Shown: positions 44,105 through 53,910 of the stretch, piece after piece | Numbering within the stretch: the first letter of the stretch is position 1 | Layout: each line of letters starts with the position of its first letter | NCBI GenBank assembly: GCA_947495035.1 | Contig: CANLXI010000026.1 | Span: forward strand, 28,236-92,235 | Length of the DNA: 64,000 nt | Direction of reading: 5' to 3' | DNA from: an uncultured Granulosicoccus sp. | Lineage (GTDB): Bacteria; Pseudomonadota; Gammaproteobacteria; Granulosicoccales; Granulosicoccaceae | Notes under the pieces: generated by a model | What the model was told of the DNA's origin: nothing | Database searches by the model: none | Seen by the model: only the letters and a program-made list of their open reading frames with translations | Translations under genes and position numbers: made by a program

Positions 44105-45769
44105 ATGGACAAGCCTTGGCTGAAGTCATACCCCCCGGGCGTGCCGGAAGAGATTGATACCCATGCCTATTCCTCGGTGGTCGAGATATTCACCGAATCC
44201 ACCCGCAAGTTCGCCGACCGGCCCGCGTTTCAGAACATGGGCAAGAGCATCACCTATCAGGAACTCGACCAGCTGACCCAACAGTTCGCTTCCTGGTGTC
44301 AGCACGAGGCTGGTCTGAAGAAGGGCGATCGCATCGCCATCATGATGCCCAATCTGCTGCAATACCCGGTAGTCGTGTTCGGCGCCCTGCGAGCCGGGCT
44401 GGTGGTGGTCAATACCAACCCGCTCTATACCGATCGCGAACTGGAACACCAGCTGAAGGACTCCGGCGCCAAGGCCATAGTGGTGGTGGAAGCCTTTGCC
44501 CATACCCTGGCAGAGGTCATCGACAAGACTCAGGTGGAGCATGTGGTTGTCACGCGCTTCGGCGACATGCTGGACTTCCCCAAGTCCCTGCTGGTCAACT
44601 TCGTGATCAAGTACGTGAAGAAGATGTCTCCGGCCTATTCGCTGCCCGGTGCGCATTCGATGAAGGACGTACTGAGCAAGGGGGCCGACCTGCCACCTGC
44701 CGAAGCAGAGCTGAATCAGGAAGATCTGGCATTTCTGCAGTACACCGGCGGCACCACCGGTGTGGCCAAGGGGGCAATGTTGACGCACCGCAACATGGTG
44801 TGCAACATACAGCAGGCCTGGATCTGGATTCTCGCCGCCAAGCCCAACGAAGGCCACGAAGTCATCATCACGGCCTTGCCGCTTTACCATATCTTTGCAT
44901 TGACAGCCAACTGCCTGACCTACATGAAGCTGGGCGCGCTGAACCTGCTCATCACCAATCCCCGCGACATGCCCGGCTTTGTCAAGGAACTGGGCAAGGT
45001 GAAGTTCACGGCCTTCACCGGCGTCAATACCCTGTTCAACGCGCTGATGAACACGCCCGGATTCGACAAGATCGACTTTTCCCATCTGCGGCTCACGCTC
45101 GGTGGTGGCATGGCGGTACAGAAAGCGGTGGCCGATCGCTGGAAGTCGATCACCGGCGTCACCCTGCTCGAAGCCTATGGCCTGACCGAAACCAGCCCGG
45201 CGGCCTGCATCAATCCGATCGACCTGGAGGCCTACAACGACTCCATCGGTCTGCCTCTGTCATCCACCGATGCCTCCATCCGGGATATGGACAACAATGC
45301 CCTGCCCGCCGGCGAGACCGGTGAGCTGTGTATCCGCGGCCCTCAGGTCATGAAGGGTTACTGGAATCGTCCCGACGATACGGCCGGCGCCATCGACAGC
45401 GAAGGCTGGTTGCACACCGGCGATATCGCCATCATGAACGAGAACGGTTTCTTCAAGATCGTCGACCGGCTCAAGGACATGATCCTGGTGTCCGGCTTCA
45501 ATGTGTACCCCAACGAAATCGAAAGCGTACTGGCCAGTCACCCCGGCGTACTGGAAGCCGGCGCGATCGGTGTTCCGGATGAACACTCCGGAGAAGTGGT
45601 GAAAGTCGTCATCGTCAAGAAGGATCCGGCGCTGACCGAAGAGGACGTCAAGGCCTATTGCAAGGAAGAGCTGACCGGCTACAAACGACCCCGAATCATT
45701 CAGTTCGTGGACGAACTGCCGAAGACCAATGTCGGCAAGATACTGCGACGCGAACTTCGGGAGCTGTAG
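44105..45769 (+). CDS. fadD: Long-chain fatty acid-CoA ligase
   Basis: This acyl-CoA synthetase has 554 aa and activates fatty acids with ATP and CoA. The P-loop is YTGGTTGVAKGAML, the adenylate motif is EAYGLTETSP, the hinge is GWLHTGDIAIMNENGFFKIVDR and the C-terminal Lys lies in PKTNVGKILRREL. Residues near the N-terminus (PWLKSYPPGVPEEID) match FadD. ATG 44105 has GAGAGG seven bases upstream; ATG 44099 is in frame but sits too close to it. Confidence 0.96.
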   Translation: MDKPWLKSYPPGVPEEIDTHAYSSVVEIFTESTRKFADRPAFQNMGKSITYQELDQLTQQFASWCQHEAGLKKGDRIAIMMPNLLQYPVVVFGALRAGLVVVNTNPLYTDRELEHQLKDSGAKAIVVVEAFAHTLAEVIDKTQVEHVVVTRFGDMLDFPKSLLVNFVIKYVKKMSPAYSLPGAHSMKDVLSKGADLPPAEAELNQEDLAFLQYTGGTTGVAKGAMLTHRNMVCNIQQAWIWILAAKPNEGHEVIITALPLYHIFALTANCLTYMKLGALNLLITNPRDMPGFVKELGKVKFTAFTGVNTLFNALMNTPGFDKIDFSHLRLTLGGGMAVQKAVADRWKSITGVTLLEAYGLTETSPAACINPIDLEAYNDSIGLPLSSTDASIRDMDNNALPAGETGELCIRGPQVMKGYWNRPDDTAGAIDSEGWLHTGDIAIMNENGFFKIVDRLKDMILVSGFNVYPNEIESVLASHPGVLEAGAIGVPDEHSGEVVKVVIVKKDPALTEEDVKAYCKEELTGYKRPRIIQFVDELPKTNVGKILRRELREL

Positions 45770-45774
45770 GCTGC

Positions 45775-46350
45775 TCAGTGCGGATGACGCACGATTTCCA
45801 GAGGTGAACCGGGACGGCTGAAGATATCAGCCGAATAGACCCGCCGATCGCGCTGATGACGCATTTCGTAATAGCGCGTCAGCGTCTCCACCACGACCGG
45901 GAAAGCCAGTTCGCTCCAGGGTATTTCCGACTGATCGAACAGTCGGACCTCCAGCGTCTCTTCATTGGCTTCGGCAAAGCCGTCGCGTAATTGACCGTGG
46001 AACATCAGATAGACCTGACTGATGCGCGGCAGGTTGTACACCGAGAACAGGCGCAGCTCGTCGCAACGGGCCGTGGCCTCCTCGAAGGCTTCTCTGGCCG
46101 CGCCTTCGATCGTGCTTTCACCGTTTTCCATGAATCCTGCCGGCAGCGTCCAGTAGCCATACCGCGGCTCGATGGCACGTTTGCACAACAAAACCTTGCC
46201 CTGCCACTCCAGCAGACAGCCCACGACATTCTTGGGATTCTCGTAGTGGATGTGATCGCAGACCGTACACACCTTGCGTGGCCGATTGTCGCCTGCCGGA
46301 ACCAGCGCCCTGACCGAGCTGCCACACTGCATGCAGAAGCCGTCACTCAC
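45775..46350 (-). CDS. NUDIX hydrolase with N-terminal zinc ribbon
   Basis: This 191-aa nucleotide-diphosphate-type hydrolase has a four-Cys ribbon at its N-terminus (CMQC and CTVC, like NudC). The Nudix box runs GFMENGESTIEGAAREAFEE with the catalytic E pair; Ala replaces Gly near its end. NADH pyrophosphatase or ADP-ribose activity is possible. The GTG start overlaps the thioesterase stop by 8 bp, so the pair is coupled. Confidence 0.9.
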   Translation of the reverse strand: MSDGFCMQCGSSVRALVPAGDNRPRKVCTVCDHIHYENPKNVVGCLLEWQGKVLLCKRAIEPRYGYWTLPAGFMENGESTIEGAAREAFEEATARCDELRLFSVYNLPRISQVYLMFHGQLRDGFAEANEETLEVRLFDQSEIPWSELAFPVVVETLTRYYEMRHQRDRRVYSADIFSRPGSPLEIVRHPH

Positions 46351-46798
46351 CGGTCTGCTCTCCGCTCTGCGTCAGCATGGCCCTGACCGTCTCCGGCATG
46401 GCCACGGACTTGCCGGCCCGGGTGTCCACCCACACGATCCGGGAACTGCCGCGAGTGTACAGAACATCATCGACCGACAAGGTATACGTGCTGGTGAATG
46501 AGCTTCTGCCCGGTGAATGCCCGCCCATGCGTATGGTGACGTGCATGGGATAGACGACAGGTTTCAGATATTCGGCGTGGTTATCCACGATCAGAATGCC
46601 TTCACGGCCGCTGTCCAGAGGCGCAAAGCCACTTTGCAGATACCATTCCAGGCGAATCTGCTCGAAGTAGCGAAAGTACACGGTATTGTTGACATGCCCG
46701 AGAGCATCCATGTCTCCCCAACGGATGGGGAAATCGATCTGGTAGAGCAACCTGCCTTCGGGCAGCAACGCAGGGTCGACATCGGCATTGACGGACAT
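46343..46798 (-). CDS. Acyl-CoA thioesterase (4HBT/YbgC-like hotdog)
   Basis: This 151-aa hotdog-fold thioesterase starts at ATG 46798. The catalytic Asp lies in RWGDMDALGHVNNTVYFRYFEQ, followed by the usual SSFTSTYTLSVDD strand and a VDTRAGKSVAMPE end. A longer in-frame reading to 47032 overlaps the EAL gene and lacks homology. It is followed by the Nudix gene with an 8-bp overlap. Confidence 0.92.
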   Translation of the reverse strand: MSVNADVDPALLPEGRLLYQIDFPIRWGDMDALGHVNNTVYFRYFEQIRLEWYLQSGFAPLDSGREGILIVDNHAEYLKPVVYPMHVTIRMGGHSPGRSSFTSTYTLSVDDVLYTRGSSRIVWVDTRAGKSVAMPETVRAMLTQSGEQTGE

Positions 46799-46850
46799 GG
46801 GGAGCGGATGATTCAGGTGGCCCTGCAGTTTACTGGATTGATCCGCATCC

Positions 46851-46890
46851 GTATCAGCCCATACCAGCCCATACCAGCCCGTATCAGCCG
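46851..46890. repeat. 10-bp tandem repeat x4 at the EAL gene stop
   Basis: Four 10-bp units: GTATCAGCCC, ATACCAGCCC twice, GTATCAGCCG. The last contains the stop codon of the EAL gene (46884-46886). The repeat fills most of the short gap before the thioesterase gene. Confidence 0.93.
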
Positions 46891-48557
46891 CGACCGGCAG
46901 CCACGCGTGGCAGATGCGCCGCCGCGAGTGGACGCACGACGTTCTCCAGCTGCCCATCCGGCACCTTGCACAGTGCCAGTGCGTATTCGAACGGCATCGG
47001 CCGCCCCAGCAGAAACCCCTGAGCCTCATCACAGCCTTCCAGCTGCAGATAATCGAACTGTTCGGCGGACTCGACCCCTTCTGCCGTCGCGATCATGCCC
47101 AGACTATGACCCAGGGCAAGGATGGCCCTGACGATGGCAGCATCCTCACTGCCGATGACCAGCTGACTGACAAACGATCGATCGATCTTGATCTTGTCGA
47201 AGGGAAAACGCTTCAGGTAACTCAGACTCGAATACCCGGTACCAAAATCATCCATCGAGATGCGCACGCCCAGAGCCTTCAGCTCCACCAGCATTGCCAG
47301 TGCCGTATCGGCGTCCTCGATCAGTACGCCTTCGGTGATCTCCAGCTCCAGACGTTCCGGCGGCAAGCCTGTACGCTTGATGATCGCGGCGATCTTGGAC
47401 GGCAATTCCGGATCACGGAACTGTATCGGAGACAGGTTCACGGCAATCTTGCGATCACCCGCCCACAGCAGCGCATCCCTGCAGGCCTGCTCGAGGACCC
47501 ATTCGCCAATCCCCATGATCAGACCGGTCTCTTCGGCCAGCGGTATGAAATCGGCCGGAGAGACAAAACCGAGTTCTGCATGTTGCCAGCGCAGCAGCGC
47601 TTCGAATCCGAGAAGACGCTGATCGGTCACATTGAACAGCGGCTGATAATGCAGCGCCAGCGAGCCCTTGTCGATCGCCTTGCGAAGATCCTGCTCCATG
47701 CGCTGACGCAGCTGCAGTTGCAGATCCATTTCGGCCTCGTAGAACCGGTACACCGAACCACCCGCAACCTTGGCACGATCCAGTGCAATATTGGCTCTCT
47801 GCAACAGCTTCTCGCAATCACGACAATCGGACGACGACAGAACGATACCGATGCTGATCGACATCGGGATCTGATGTTCCCCGACCTGCATGGGTTCGAC
47901 AGTGGCGGCGATCAGGCGCTTGGCCAATGAGACGGCACCGTCGTGACTGTCCAGCCCGGGCTGGATGATCAGGAACTCATCTGCGCCCATGCGCAGCAAT
48001 GTGTCCATGTCCCGAACGACGCCGGTCAGCCTGTTGGCCATGACACGCAGCAGCGCATCACCGACATCCTGACCGAACACATCATTGACCTGTTTGAAGC
48101 GATCCAGATCCAGCGCGATGACCGCCACCTGAGATCTCTCCCGGACACTGCGCGACAGCTCCTGCTCCAGCCGACGCTTCCACATCTGCCGGCCTGGCAG
48201 CTCGGTGACCGGATCGTGCAGGCCTGCGTCCTCGACGATTTCAACGACCGGTTGCGAAGCAACCGATGCCATGCGGGACTGCAGTACGTAGAGGCGACGG
48301 ATCAGGAAGCCCAGCGTCCCCAGCAGCAGGACGATGAGGAAGCTGGCCCCTTCGAGCCATGCAATCGACTCATGCTGCTCGAGCAGAATCTGCAGATGAG
48401 ACACCAGGGAAAACCTGACACTGAGCATCGTTCCGATACCCACGAACAGGATCAATGCCAGCACATCGTTGCGCAATCGAGGATCAACGAGTCCCGATTC
48501 GCTTCGCCTGCGAAGCTCAGGTTGGCGGCCTTGTTGTTCCTGGCGGTTGGGCATCAC
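46884..48557 (-). CDS. Membrane GGDEF(degenerate)-EAL protein
   Basis: This 557-aa predicted c-di-GMP phosphodiesterase has two N-terminal helices (LALILFVGIGTMLSVRF and ASFLIVLLLGTLGFLIRRLY). The diguanylate cyclase domain has MGADEF instead of GGDEF, so cyclase activity is doubtful. The EAL domain is intact (GFEALLRW, DDFGTGYSSLSYL, EGVES). The stop codon lies in a 10-bp tandem repeat. It shares strand and order with the thioesterase and Nudix genes downstream. Confidence 0.93.
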   Translation of the reverse strand: MMPNRQEQQGRQPELRRRSESGLVDPRLRNDVLALILFVGIGTMLSVRFSLVSHLQILLEQHESIAWLEGASFLIVLLLGTLGFLIRRLYVLQSRMASVASQPVVEIVEDAGLHDPVTELPGRQMWKRRLEQELSRSVRERSQVAVIALDLDRFKQVNDVFGQDVGDALLRVMANRLTGVVRDMDTLLRMGADEFLIIQPGLDSHDGAVSLAKRLIAATVEPMQVGEHQIPMSISIGIVLSSSDCRDCEKLLQRANIALDRAKVAGGSVYRFYEAEMDLQLQLRQRMEQDLRKAIDKGSLALHYQPLFNVTDQRLLGFEALLRWQHAELGFVSPADFIPLAEETGLIMGIGEWVLEQACRDALLWAGDRKIAVNLSPIQFRDPELPSKIAAIIKRTGLPPERLELEITEGVLIEDADTALAMLVELKALGVRISMDDFGTGYSSLSYLKRFPFDKIKIDRSFVSQLVIGSEDAAIVRAILALGHSLGMIATAEGVESAEQFDYLQLEGCDEAQGFLLGRPMPFEYALALCKVPDGQLENVVRPLAAAHLPRVAAGRG

Positions 48558-48681
48558 GGGTGACTTCAGTGCTTGTATGGGAAGGTTTGCGCCTGAAGAC
48601 CCCTGAACCTTTACCTCTCAGACCACTAATTTCGCCAGCACTGCACGAAACCCTTCATTGACTCGCAAACTGGCCACACAC

Positions 48682-50586
48682 TCAGCGGCGGCTGCCGCGC
48701 AAATTGTGAACATGCTCCCAGAGCTCTTCCAGCGTGACCGCCTCGGCCGCCAGTGGACGACCTGCGTTCAGCCCGATGCGGGCAAACAGGCGTCGCGGCC
48801 GTTTGAAGAATGCGGGTCCGTTCTTGCGGCTGAACAGACTTCCCCACAGACCCTGCAGTGCCACCGGCACGACGGGCACCGGGCATTGCTGCAGCACCCG
48901 CAGGATCCCCGGCCGGAACTCGTTCATCTCACCATCCGCGGTGATCTGGCCTTCGGGAAAGATGCACAACACATCCCCCGCCTCCAGCGCCTCGTTCATC
49001 TGCTCGAAGGCGGCCTCGTACAGTGCCGGATCTTCTCCTCGCCCCGCTATCGGAATGGCCCTGGCAGTGCGGAAGATGAAGTTCATGATCGGCAGATTGT
49101 AGATCCGGTAATACATCACGAAACGCACAGGCCGCCGGATGCAACCACCCAGTATCAGGGCATCGACAAAGCTGACGTGATTGGCAACCACGATTGCCGC
49201 ACCACTATCCGGTATATTGTCCAGCCCTTGCTTGCGCACCCGGTACAGCGTATGAATCAGTAGCCAGATCAGAAAGCGCATGAAGAATTCCGGCACCTGT
49301 CTGAAGATGTACAGAGCCACCAGCGCATTGATGATTGCCAGGGCGAGAAACAACTGCGCAATACTGGCACCGGCTGCCAGCAGTAACAGCGCAAATACCG
49401 CAGAGAGCACCATGAAAAGTGCGTTCAGGATATTGTTGCAGGCGATGGCGCGGGACAGGGTCTCGGCGGCACTGGTCTTCTGTATCAGCGCATACAGGGG
49501 CACGATGTAGAATCCGCCGAAAAGGCCGATCATAAAAATGTCGAGCAGGACTCTCCAGGCACCGTCCGCCAGCAGAAAGCCTGTCAGGGACAGATCGGTT
49601 CCCAGTGGTGCTGCCGGCGAGGCAAACACCAGATCCAGTCCGAAGAGCGTCAGCCCCATGGCTCCGAAAGGCACCAGACCGATTTCCACACGACCATGGG
49701 ACAGCCTTTCACACAGAACCGAACCCGATGCAATGCCGATGGAGAACGTCGCCAACAAGGCCGTGAATACATCAACAGTGCCCCCCAGCACATCGCGTGC
49801 GTAAACCGGAAACTGTGCCAAGTAGCTGGCACCGAGCAACCAGAACCAGGAAATGGCCAGGATCGATTGAAAGATGACACGCTGTCCTGCGGTGTGACGG
49901 ATCAGGCGCACTGTCTCGGTCAGCGGGTTGAAGTGTACCCGCAGTCCGGGTGCACTGGCAGGCGCTGACGGAATGCGCCGGCTGGCCAGATACCCACCGA
50001 TGGCCACCAACAGCAAGACCACTGATACGGACACCACGCCGTCGGCCGAGCTCATCAATCGGGTACCGGCAATGGTGCCGGCCAGAATGGCCAGAAAGGT
50101 GCCCAGCTCGACCAGGCCGTTGCCAGCTGTCAGCTCGGATTCGTGCAGATGCTGGGGCAGGATGCCGTACTTGACTGGCCCGAAGAACGCAGACTGGGTT
50201 CCCATCAGGAACAGAACAGCCATCATCAAGGGCATGCTTTGCAGCAGCAGTGCCACCACGCCACAGAGCATGATGACGATCTCCGCCAGCTTGATATACC
50301 GGATCAGACTCGCCTTTTCGTACTTGTCCGCGATCTGCCCGCTCAATGCGGAAAAAAGAAAGAAGGGAAGGATGAACAGCCCGGCGGCCAGGTTGATCAG
50401 CAAACCGTCATCGCTGTTATCGCTGACGATGACATCGAACGCAATCAGTGCGATCAGTGCGTTCTTGTAGACGTTATCGTTGAAGGCTCCGAGCAGCTGA
50501 GTGACGAAGTACGGTGCAAACCGGCGTTGCCGCAACAGCGCCAGCTGGCTGACCTCCGTTGCCTGTACAGCCTTGTCCTGACTCAT
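48682..50586 (-). CDS. MFS transporter fused to 1-acyl-glycerophosphate acyltransferase (LplT-Aas-like)
   Basis: This 634-aa inner-membrane fusion has an N-terminal MFS domain of about twelve helices (residues 1-420) resembling lysophospholipid flippase LplT, and a PlsC-type acyltransferase domain (about 430-634) with NHVSFVDA (the HX4D motif) and FPEGQIT. In E. coli the flippase is separate from an acyltransferase-acyl-ACP synthetase fusion; here the synthetase is missing. It probably re-imports and re-acylates lysophospholipids, a role that would complement the phospholipase A gene at 27715. ATG 50586 was preferred to an upstream GTG. Confidence 0.92.
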   Translation of the reverse strand: MSQDKAVQATEVSQLALLRQRRFAPYFVTQLLGAFNDNVYKNALIALIAFDVIVSDNSDDGLLINLAAGLFILPFFLFSALSGQIADKYEKASLIRYIKLAEIVIMLCGVVALLLQSMPLMMAVLFLMGTQSAFFGPVKYGILPQHLHESELTAGNGLVELGTFLAILAGTIAGTRLMSSADGVVSVSVVLLLVAIGGYLASRRIPSAPASAPGLRVHFNPLTETVRLIRHTAGQRVIFQSILAISWFWLLGASYLAQFPVYARDVLGGTVDVFTALLATFSIGIASGSVLCERLSHGRVEIGLVPFGAMGLTLFGLDLVFASPAAPLGTDLSLTGFLLADGAWRVLLDIFMIGLFGGFYIVPLYALIQKTSAAETLSRAIACNNILNALFMVLSAVFALLLLAAGASIAQLFLALAIINALVALYIFRQVPEFFMRFLIWLLIHTLYRVRKQGLDNIPDSGAAIVVANHVSFVDALILGGCIRRPVRFVMYYRIYNLPIMNFIFRTARAIPIAGRGEDPALYEAAFEQMNEALEAGDVLCIFPEGQITADGEMNEFRPGILRVLQQCPVPVVPVALQGLWGSLFSRKNGPAFFKRPRRLFARIGLNAGRPLAAEAVTLEELWEHVHNLRGSRR

Positions 50587-50693
50587 GTCCACTCACGTTT
50601 CCATCGGCTTCCGGGCGAGCCCTGCACGACATGCGGTGAACCAAGAAACATGCCATGCAAGCACCGGCATCGCGACGGCCATCCGCGCCACGG

Positions 50694-50704
50694 GGTCGGA
50701 CCAC
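50694..50704 (-). repeat. Intergenic GTGGTCCGACC core
   Basis: This is one exact copy, on the minus strand, of an 11-bp core also found at 32736, 32882, 32917 and 58482. The 229-bp gap holding it (50587-50815) has no recognisable gene. Confidence 0.75.
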
Positions 50705-50815
50705 GCCAGCTGACGATGCAGGCAAGGCCTCCGCCTTGCCTGCCTTCGTGACCGCGGAACGATTGCTGTAAAGGCTCATCAGACGAGCGCTGTCAGTCGT
50801 TCCCGGAACTGCATC

Positions 50816-51034
50816 CTAGACATTTTCCAGTGGAGATACTTCGGACGCCTGCCATCCCTTTTCACCTTGCGTGGCAACAAATTCGACCTGTTGACCTTCG
50901 CTGAGTGAACGGTAGCCTTCACCCGCAATGACCCGGTAATGCACGAACACATCTTCTCCCGAAGGACTGATGATGAATCCATACCCCTTGGCGTTATCAA
51001 ACCACTTCACGGTGCCTTTTTGTCGATCAGTCAT
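50816..51034 (-). CDS. Cold-shock domain protein (CspA family)
   Basis: This 72-aa single-strand nucleic acid chaperone has the RNA-binding motifs KGYGFI and DVFVHY. The second usually reads VFVHF and is followed by SAI; here it is YRVI. ATG 51034 has GGAGAGG six bases upstream; a longer frame to 51103 lacks such a site. CspA-type proteins often have long structured leaders, and the 149-bp gap to pepN could hold one. Confidence 0.95.
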   Translation of the reverse strand: MTDRQKGTVKWFDNAKGYGFIISPSGEDVFVHYRVIAGEGYRSLSEGQQVEFVATQGEKGWQASEVSPLENV

Positions 51035-51183
51035 TAAACCTCTCCGTTGATTGATCACAGCCCTGCACACACTGCAGAACAAACTGTCCGAGAAATCTAG
51101 CATGGGAAAACGCGGTCACAATGCCGAGCGGCCTTGTTGCTACCGTTGTTCACATTGGCTTGACGTTTTCAGGGACAGATCAT

Positions 51184-53868
51184 CTATCGAAGAGACTTGC
51201 TGACCAGTTCGTACACATCCGCAGACAAGGGACCGCTGTCCATGATGCGTTGCAGTTCGTGTCGCATCAGCTGCTGCGCATCGGTCGTCAGCCTTTTCCA
51301 GCGCCCCAGGGGTGAGACCAGCCCTGCGGCAAGTTGCGGATTGCGCTTGTCCAGTGCGATGACCTGATCGGACAGGAATCGGTAACCGCGACCATCCGCA
51401 GCGTGAAAACCCGGGGGATTGTTCATTGCAAAACCGGCGACCAGTGAGCGCAGTCGATTCGGGTTGCTCGTATCGAAATCGCTGTGCCTTGTCAGCTGGA
51501 TGACATCGTCCACGATCGTGCTGCGCCTTGCCATGGCCTGCGCGGCAAACCACTTGTCGACCACCAGACGGTGACCGGCCGCACGGGCGAGAAAATCATC
51601 CAGCACCCGTTGCCGGGCATCACTGTTCGAATGACACAATGCAGCCATCGCCGCCATGCGATCTGTCATGTTGCCGGCGTGTTCATAACGCGCTTCGGCC
51701 AGCGCCACCCAGCGCTCATCCGGTAGATAACTCAGAAGGGACAGAGCTGTATTGGATAGTTTGCGCCCTCCCATCGCCAGGGCATCCAGCAGCGGCAGAT
51801 CTCCGGACTGCTTCTCTGTGAGTAGCGATTCCAGCGCATCGGCATGTCGTTCACTCAATACCGCAGCCACTTTGCTGTGTGCCCGGAACAATAGCTGATG
51901 GTCCACACGCTGCAATTCTCCTTCGAGCGTATCCATGCTCGGCAGGCTCAAGGCCTCGGCCTTGACGGCAGGATCCTGGGTCTCATCAGTGATAATTCGC
52001 TCCCATGCCTGTCCGAGGAAATCCAGACTTGCCTCGGCCTCGGGATCCTCGTTCATGGTCGCCAGAATCAGCCGGGTAGCCAATCGTTGTCCGGCATCCC
52101 AGCGATTGAACGAATCACTGTCATGCGACATCAGAAATGCCAGTGTCTCGTTGCTGGACTCATGATGCAGCTTCACCGGCGCGGAAAATCCACGCAGCAG
52201 TGAGACATGCGGCGGCTCTGCAAGATCTTCGAAGGTGAAGGTCTGGCTGGCCTCTCGCAGATGCAGCAATACGCTGTGCTGACCAGTCGCCGAGCCCGAA
52301 TCCGGCAGCTGCTCGGCCTGCTGCCCCGGAGTCAACGGCAACGCCCGGCCCTCGCCATCCAGCAAACCCATGACGATGGGAACATGCAGTGGCGCCTTGT
52401 CCTGTTGCCCCGGTGTGTCCGGGCAATGCTGACTCAGCGTCAGGTGATAACGGCGAGTCGAGGCATCGTAGTCCTCCCTGACCGTGATCTCCGGCGTACC
52501 GGCAGTGGAATACCAGCGACGAAACTGTGTCAGATCGATGTCCGTCACCGATTGCACGGCATCGACAAAGGCATCACAGGTCGTCGCACTCCCGTCATGC
52601 CGCTCGACATAGACATCCATGGCCTGACGCCAGCGATCGGCCCCGAGCAGGGTGTGCATCATGCGTATGACCTCAGCCCCCTTCTCGTAGACGGTCAGTG
52701 TGTAGAAGTTGTTGATCTCGATATAGCTGTCCGGCCGGATGGGATGCGCCATGGGACCACTGTCTTCGGCAAATTGCCGGGCACGCAGCAGGCGCACGTC
52801 TTCAATGCGCTTGACCGTTGCCGAGCGCTGATCACTGGAAAAACACTGGTCACGAAAGACGGTCAGCCCTTCTTTCAGACTCAACTGGAACCAGTCGCGA
52901 CAGGTAATGCGATTGCCGGTCCAGTTGTGAAAATACTCGTGCGCCACCACCGCCTCGACGCCCATGTAGTCGCTATCCGTCGCGCTTTGCGGGTCAGCCA
53001 GAATGTAGCGGGAATTGAAGATGTTCAGGCCCTTGTTCTCCATGGCCCCCATGTTGAAATCATCCACTGCAACGATCATGAAGCAGTCCAGATCGTATTC
53101 CAGCCCATAGACTTCCTCATCCCAACGCATCGCGGCCTTGAGCGATTCCATGGCAAAGTCGCAACGCGCCAGGTTGTGTCGCTCCACATGGATCTGCAAC
53201 AGTACCCGTCGACCCGACGCCGTCGTGAAATGATCCTCGATACAGGCCAGATCACCGGCCACCAGGGCAAACAGATAGCTGGGTTTGGGATGGGGATCGT
53301 GCCAGCGCACCCGGTGTCGACCATTGTCCAGCCGCTCGTGCGAGACACGATTGCCATTGGACAGCAGCACCGGGTAGCTGGCCTCATCCGCGGTGATGGA
53401 AACATCGAACACTGACAGGACATCGGGACGGTCGAGATAGTAGGTGATCTTGCGAAAGCCCTCTGCCTCGCACTGCGTACAGAAATTGCCGCTGCTCCGG
53501 TACAACCCTTCCAGCGCGGTATTGGCGTCAGGATCGATGCAGGTGACGATGGACACCACACAGCTCGATGGCACCTGCTCTATTGTCAATTCCCGCTCAT
53601 CAAGCCGGTACTCACTCTCGTCGAGCTTGCGTCCATCCAGCTGTACTGAGCGCAGCTCGCAATCGACACCCTGCAGCGTGAGCTCTGCGCTGGATGCGTC
53701 TGCCGCGTCGGGCGCGTTGGGCGCGTCCGGATTGCGACGCAGGGTCAGCTCGCTGCTGACCAGGGTCGCACTCGGGTGCAGGTCGAAGTCGAGCCGGACA
53801 TGATCGATCAGCCAGGATGAGGGCTGATAGTCAAGCCGCTGCACGGCAATCGGGTTTTGAGTGTCCAA
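51184..53868 (-). CDS. pepN: Aminopeptidase N (M1 family)
   Basis: This zinc aminopeptidase has 894 aa and releases N-terminal residues from peptides. The substrate motif is GAMENKGLNIFN and the zinc site is HEYFHNWTGNRIT with the third ligand Glu in LKEGLTVFRDQ. I place the start at TTG 53868 because AGGAG lies five bases upstream and the protein then begins LDTQNPIAVQRLDYQPSS, like other PepN proteins. The ATG at 53940 falls inside a repeat element and would add about 24 residues without homology. Confidence 0.96.
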   Translation of the reverse strand: MDTQNPIAVQRLDYQPSSWLIDHVRLDFDLHPSATLVSSELTLRRNPDAPNAPDAADASSAELTLQGVDCELRSVQLDGRKLDESEYRLDERELTIEQVPSSCVVSIVTCIDPDANTALEGLYRSSGNFCTQCEAEGFRKITYYLDRPDVLSVFDVSITADEASYPVLLSNGNRVSHERLDNGRHRVRWHDPHPKPSYLFALVAGDLACIEDHFTTASGRRVLLQIHVERHNLARCDFAMESLKAAMRWDEEVYGLEYDLDCFMIVAVDDFNMGAMENKGLNIFNSRYILADPQSATDSDYMGVEAVVAHEYFHNWTGNRITCRDWFQLSLKEGLTVFRDQCFSSDQRSATVKRIEDVRLLRARQFAEDSGPMAHPIRPDSYIEINNFYTLTVYEKGAEVIRMMHTLLGADRWRQAMDVYVERHDGSATTCDAFVDAVQSVTDIDLTQFRRWYSTAGTPEITVREDYDASTRRYHLTLSQHCPDTPGQQDKAPLHVPIVMGLLDGEGRALPLTPGQQAEQLPDSGSATGQHSVLLHLREASQTFTFEDLAEPPHVSLLRGFSAPVKLHHESSNETLAFLMSHDSDSFNRWDAGQRLATRLILATMNEDPEAEASLDFLGQAWERIITDETQDPAVKAEALSLPSMDTLEGELQRVDHQLLFRAHSKVAAVLSERHADALESLLTEKQSGDLPLLDALAMGGRKLSNTALSLLSYLPDERWVALAEARYEHAGNMTDRMAAMAALCHSNSDARQRVLDDFLARAAGHRLVVDKWFAAQAMARRSTIVDDVIQLTRHSDFDTSNPNRLRSLVAGFAMNNPPGFHAADGRGYRFLSDQVIALDKRNPQLAAGLVSPLGRWKRLTTDAQQLMRHELQRIMDSGPLSADVYELVSKSLR

Positions 53869-53910
53869 TGAAGCTCCTGAGCATGTTCGAGAGTGACGAT
53901 CGTCTGACCG

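Noticed and set aside
46914..47930. A 338-codon plus-strand frame
   Set aside because: Antisense to the EAL-domain gene, whose motifs are unambiguous.
50474..50779. A 101-codon minus-strand frame upstream of the MFS-acyltransferase gene
   Set aside because: It overlaps the 5' part of that gene, has atypical composition and resembles no known protein.
52207..53415. A 402-codon plus-strand frame
   Set aside because: Antisense to pepN, which contains the complete zinc site.
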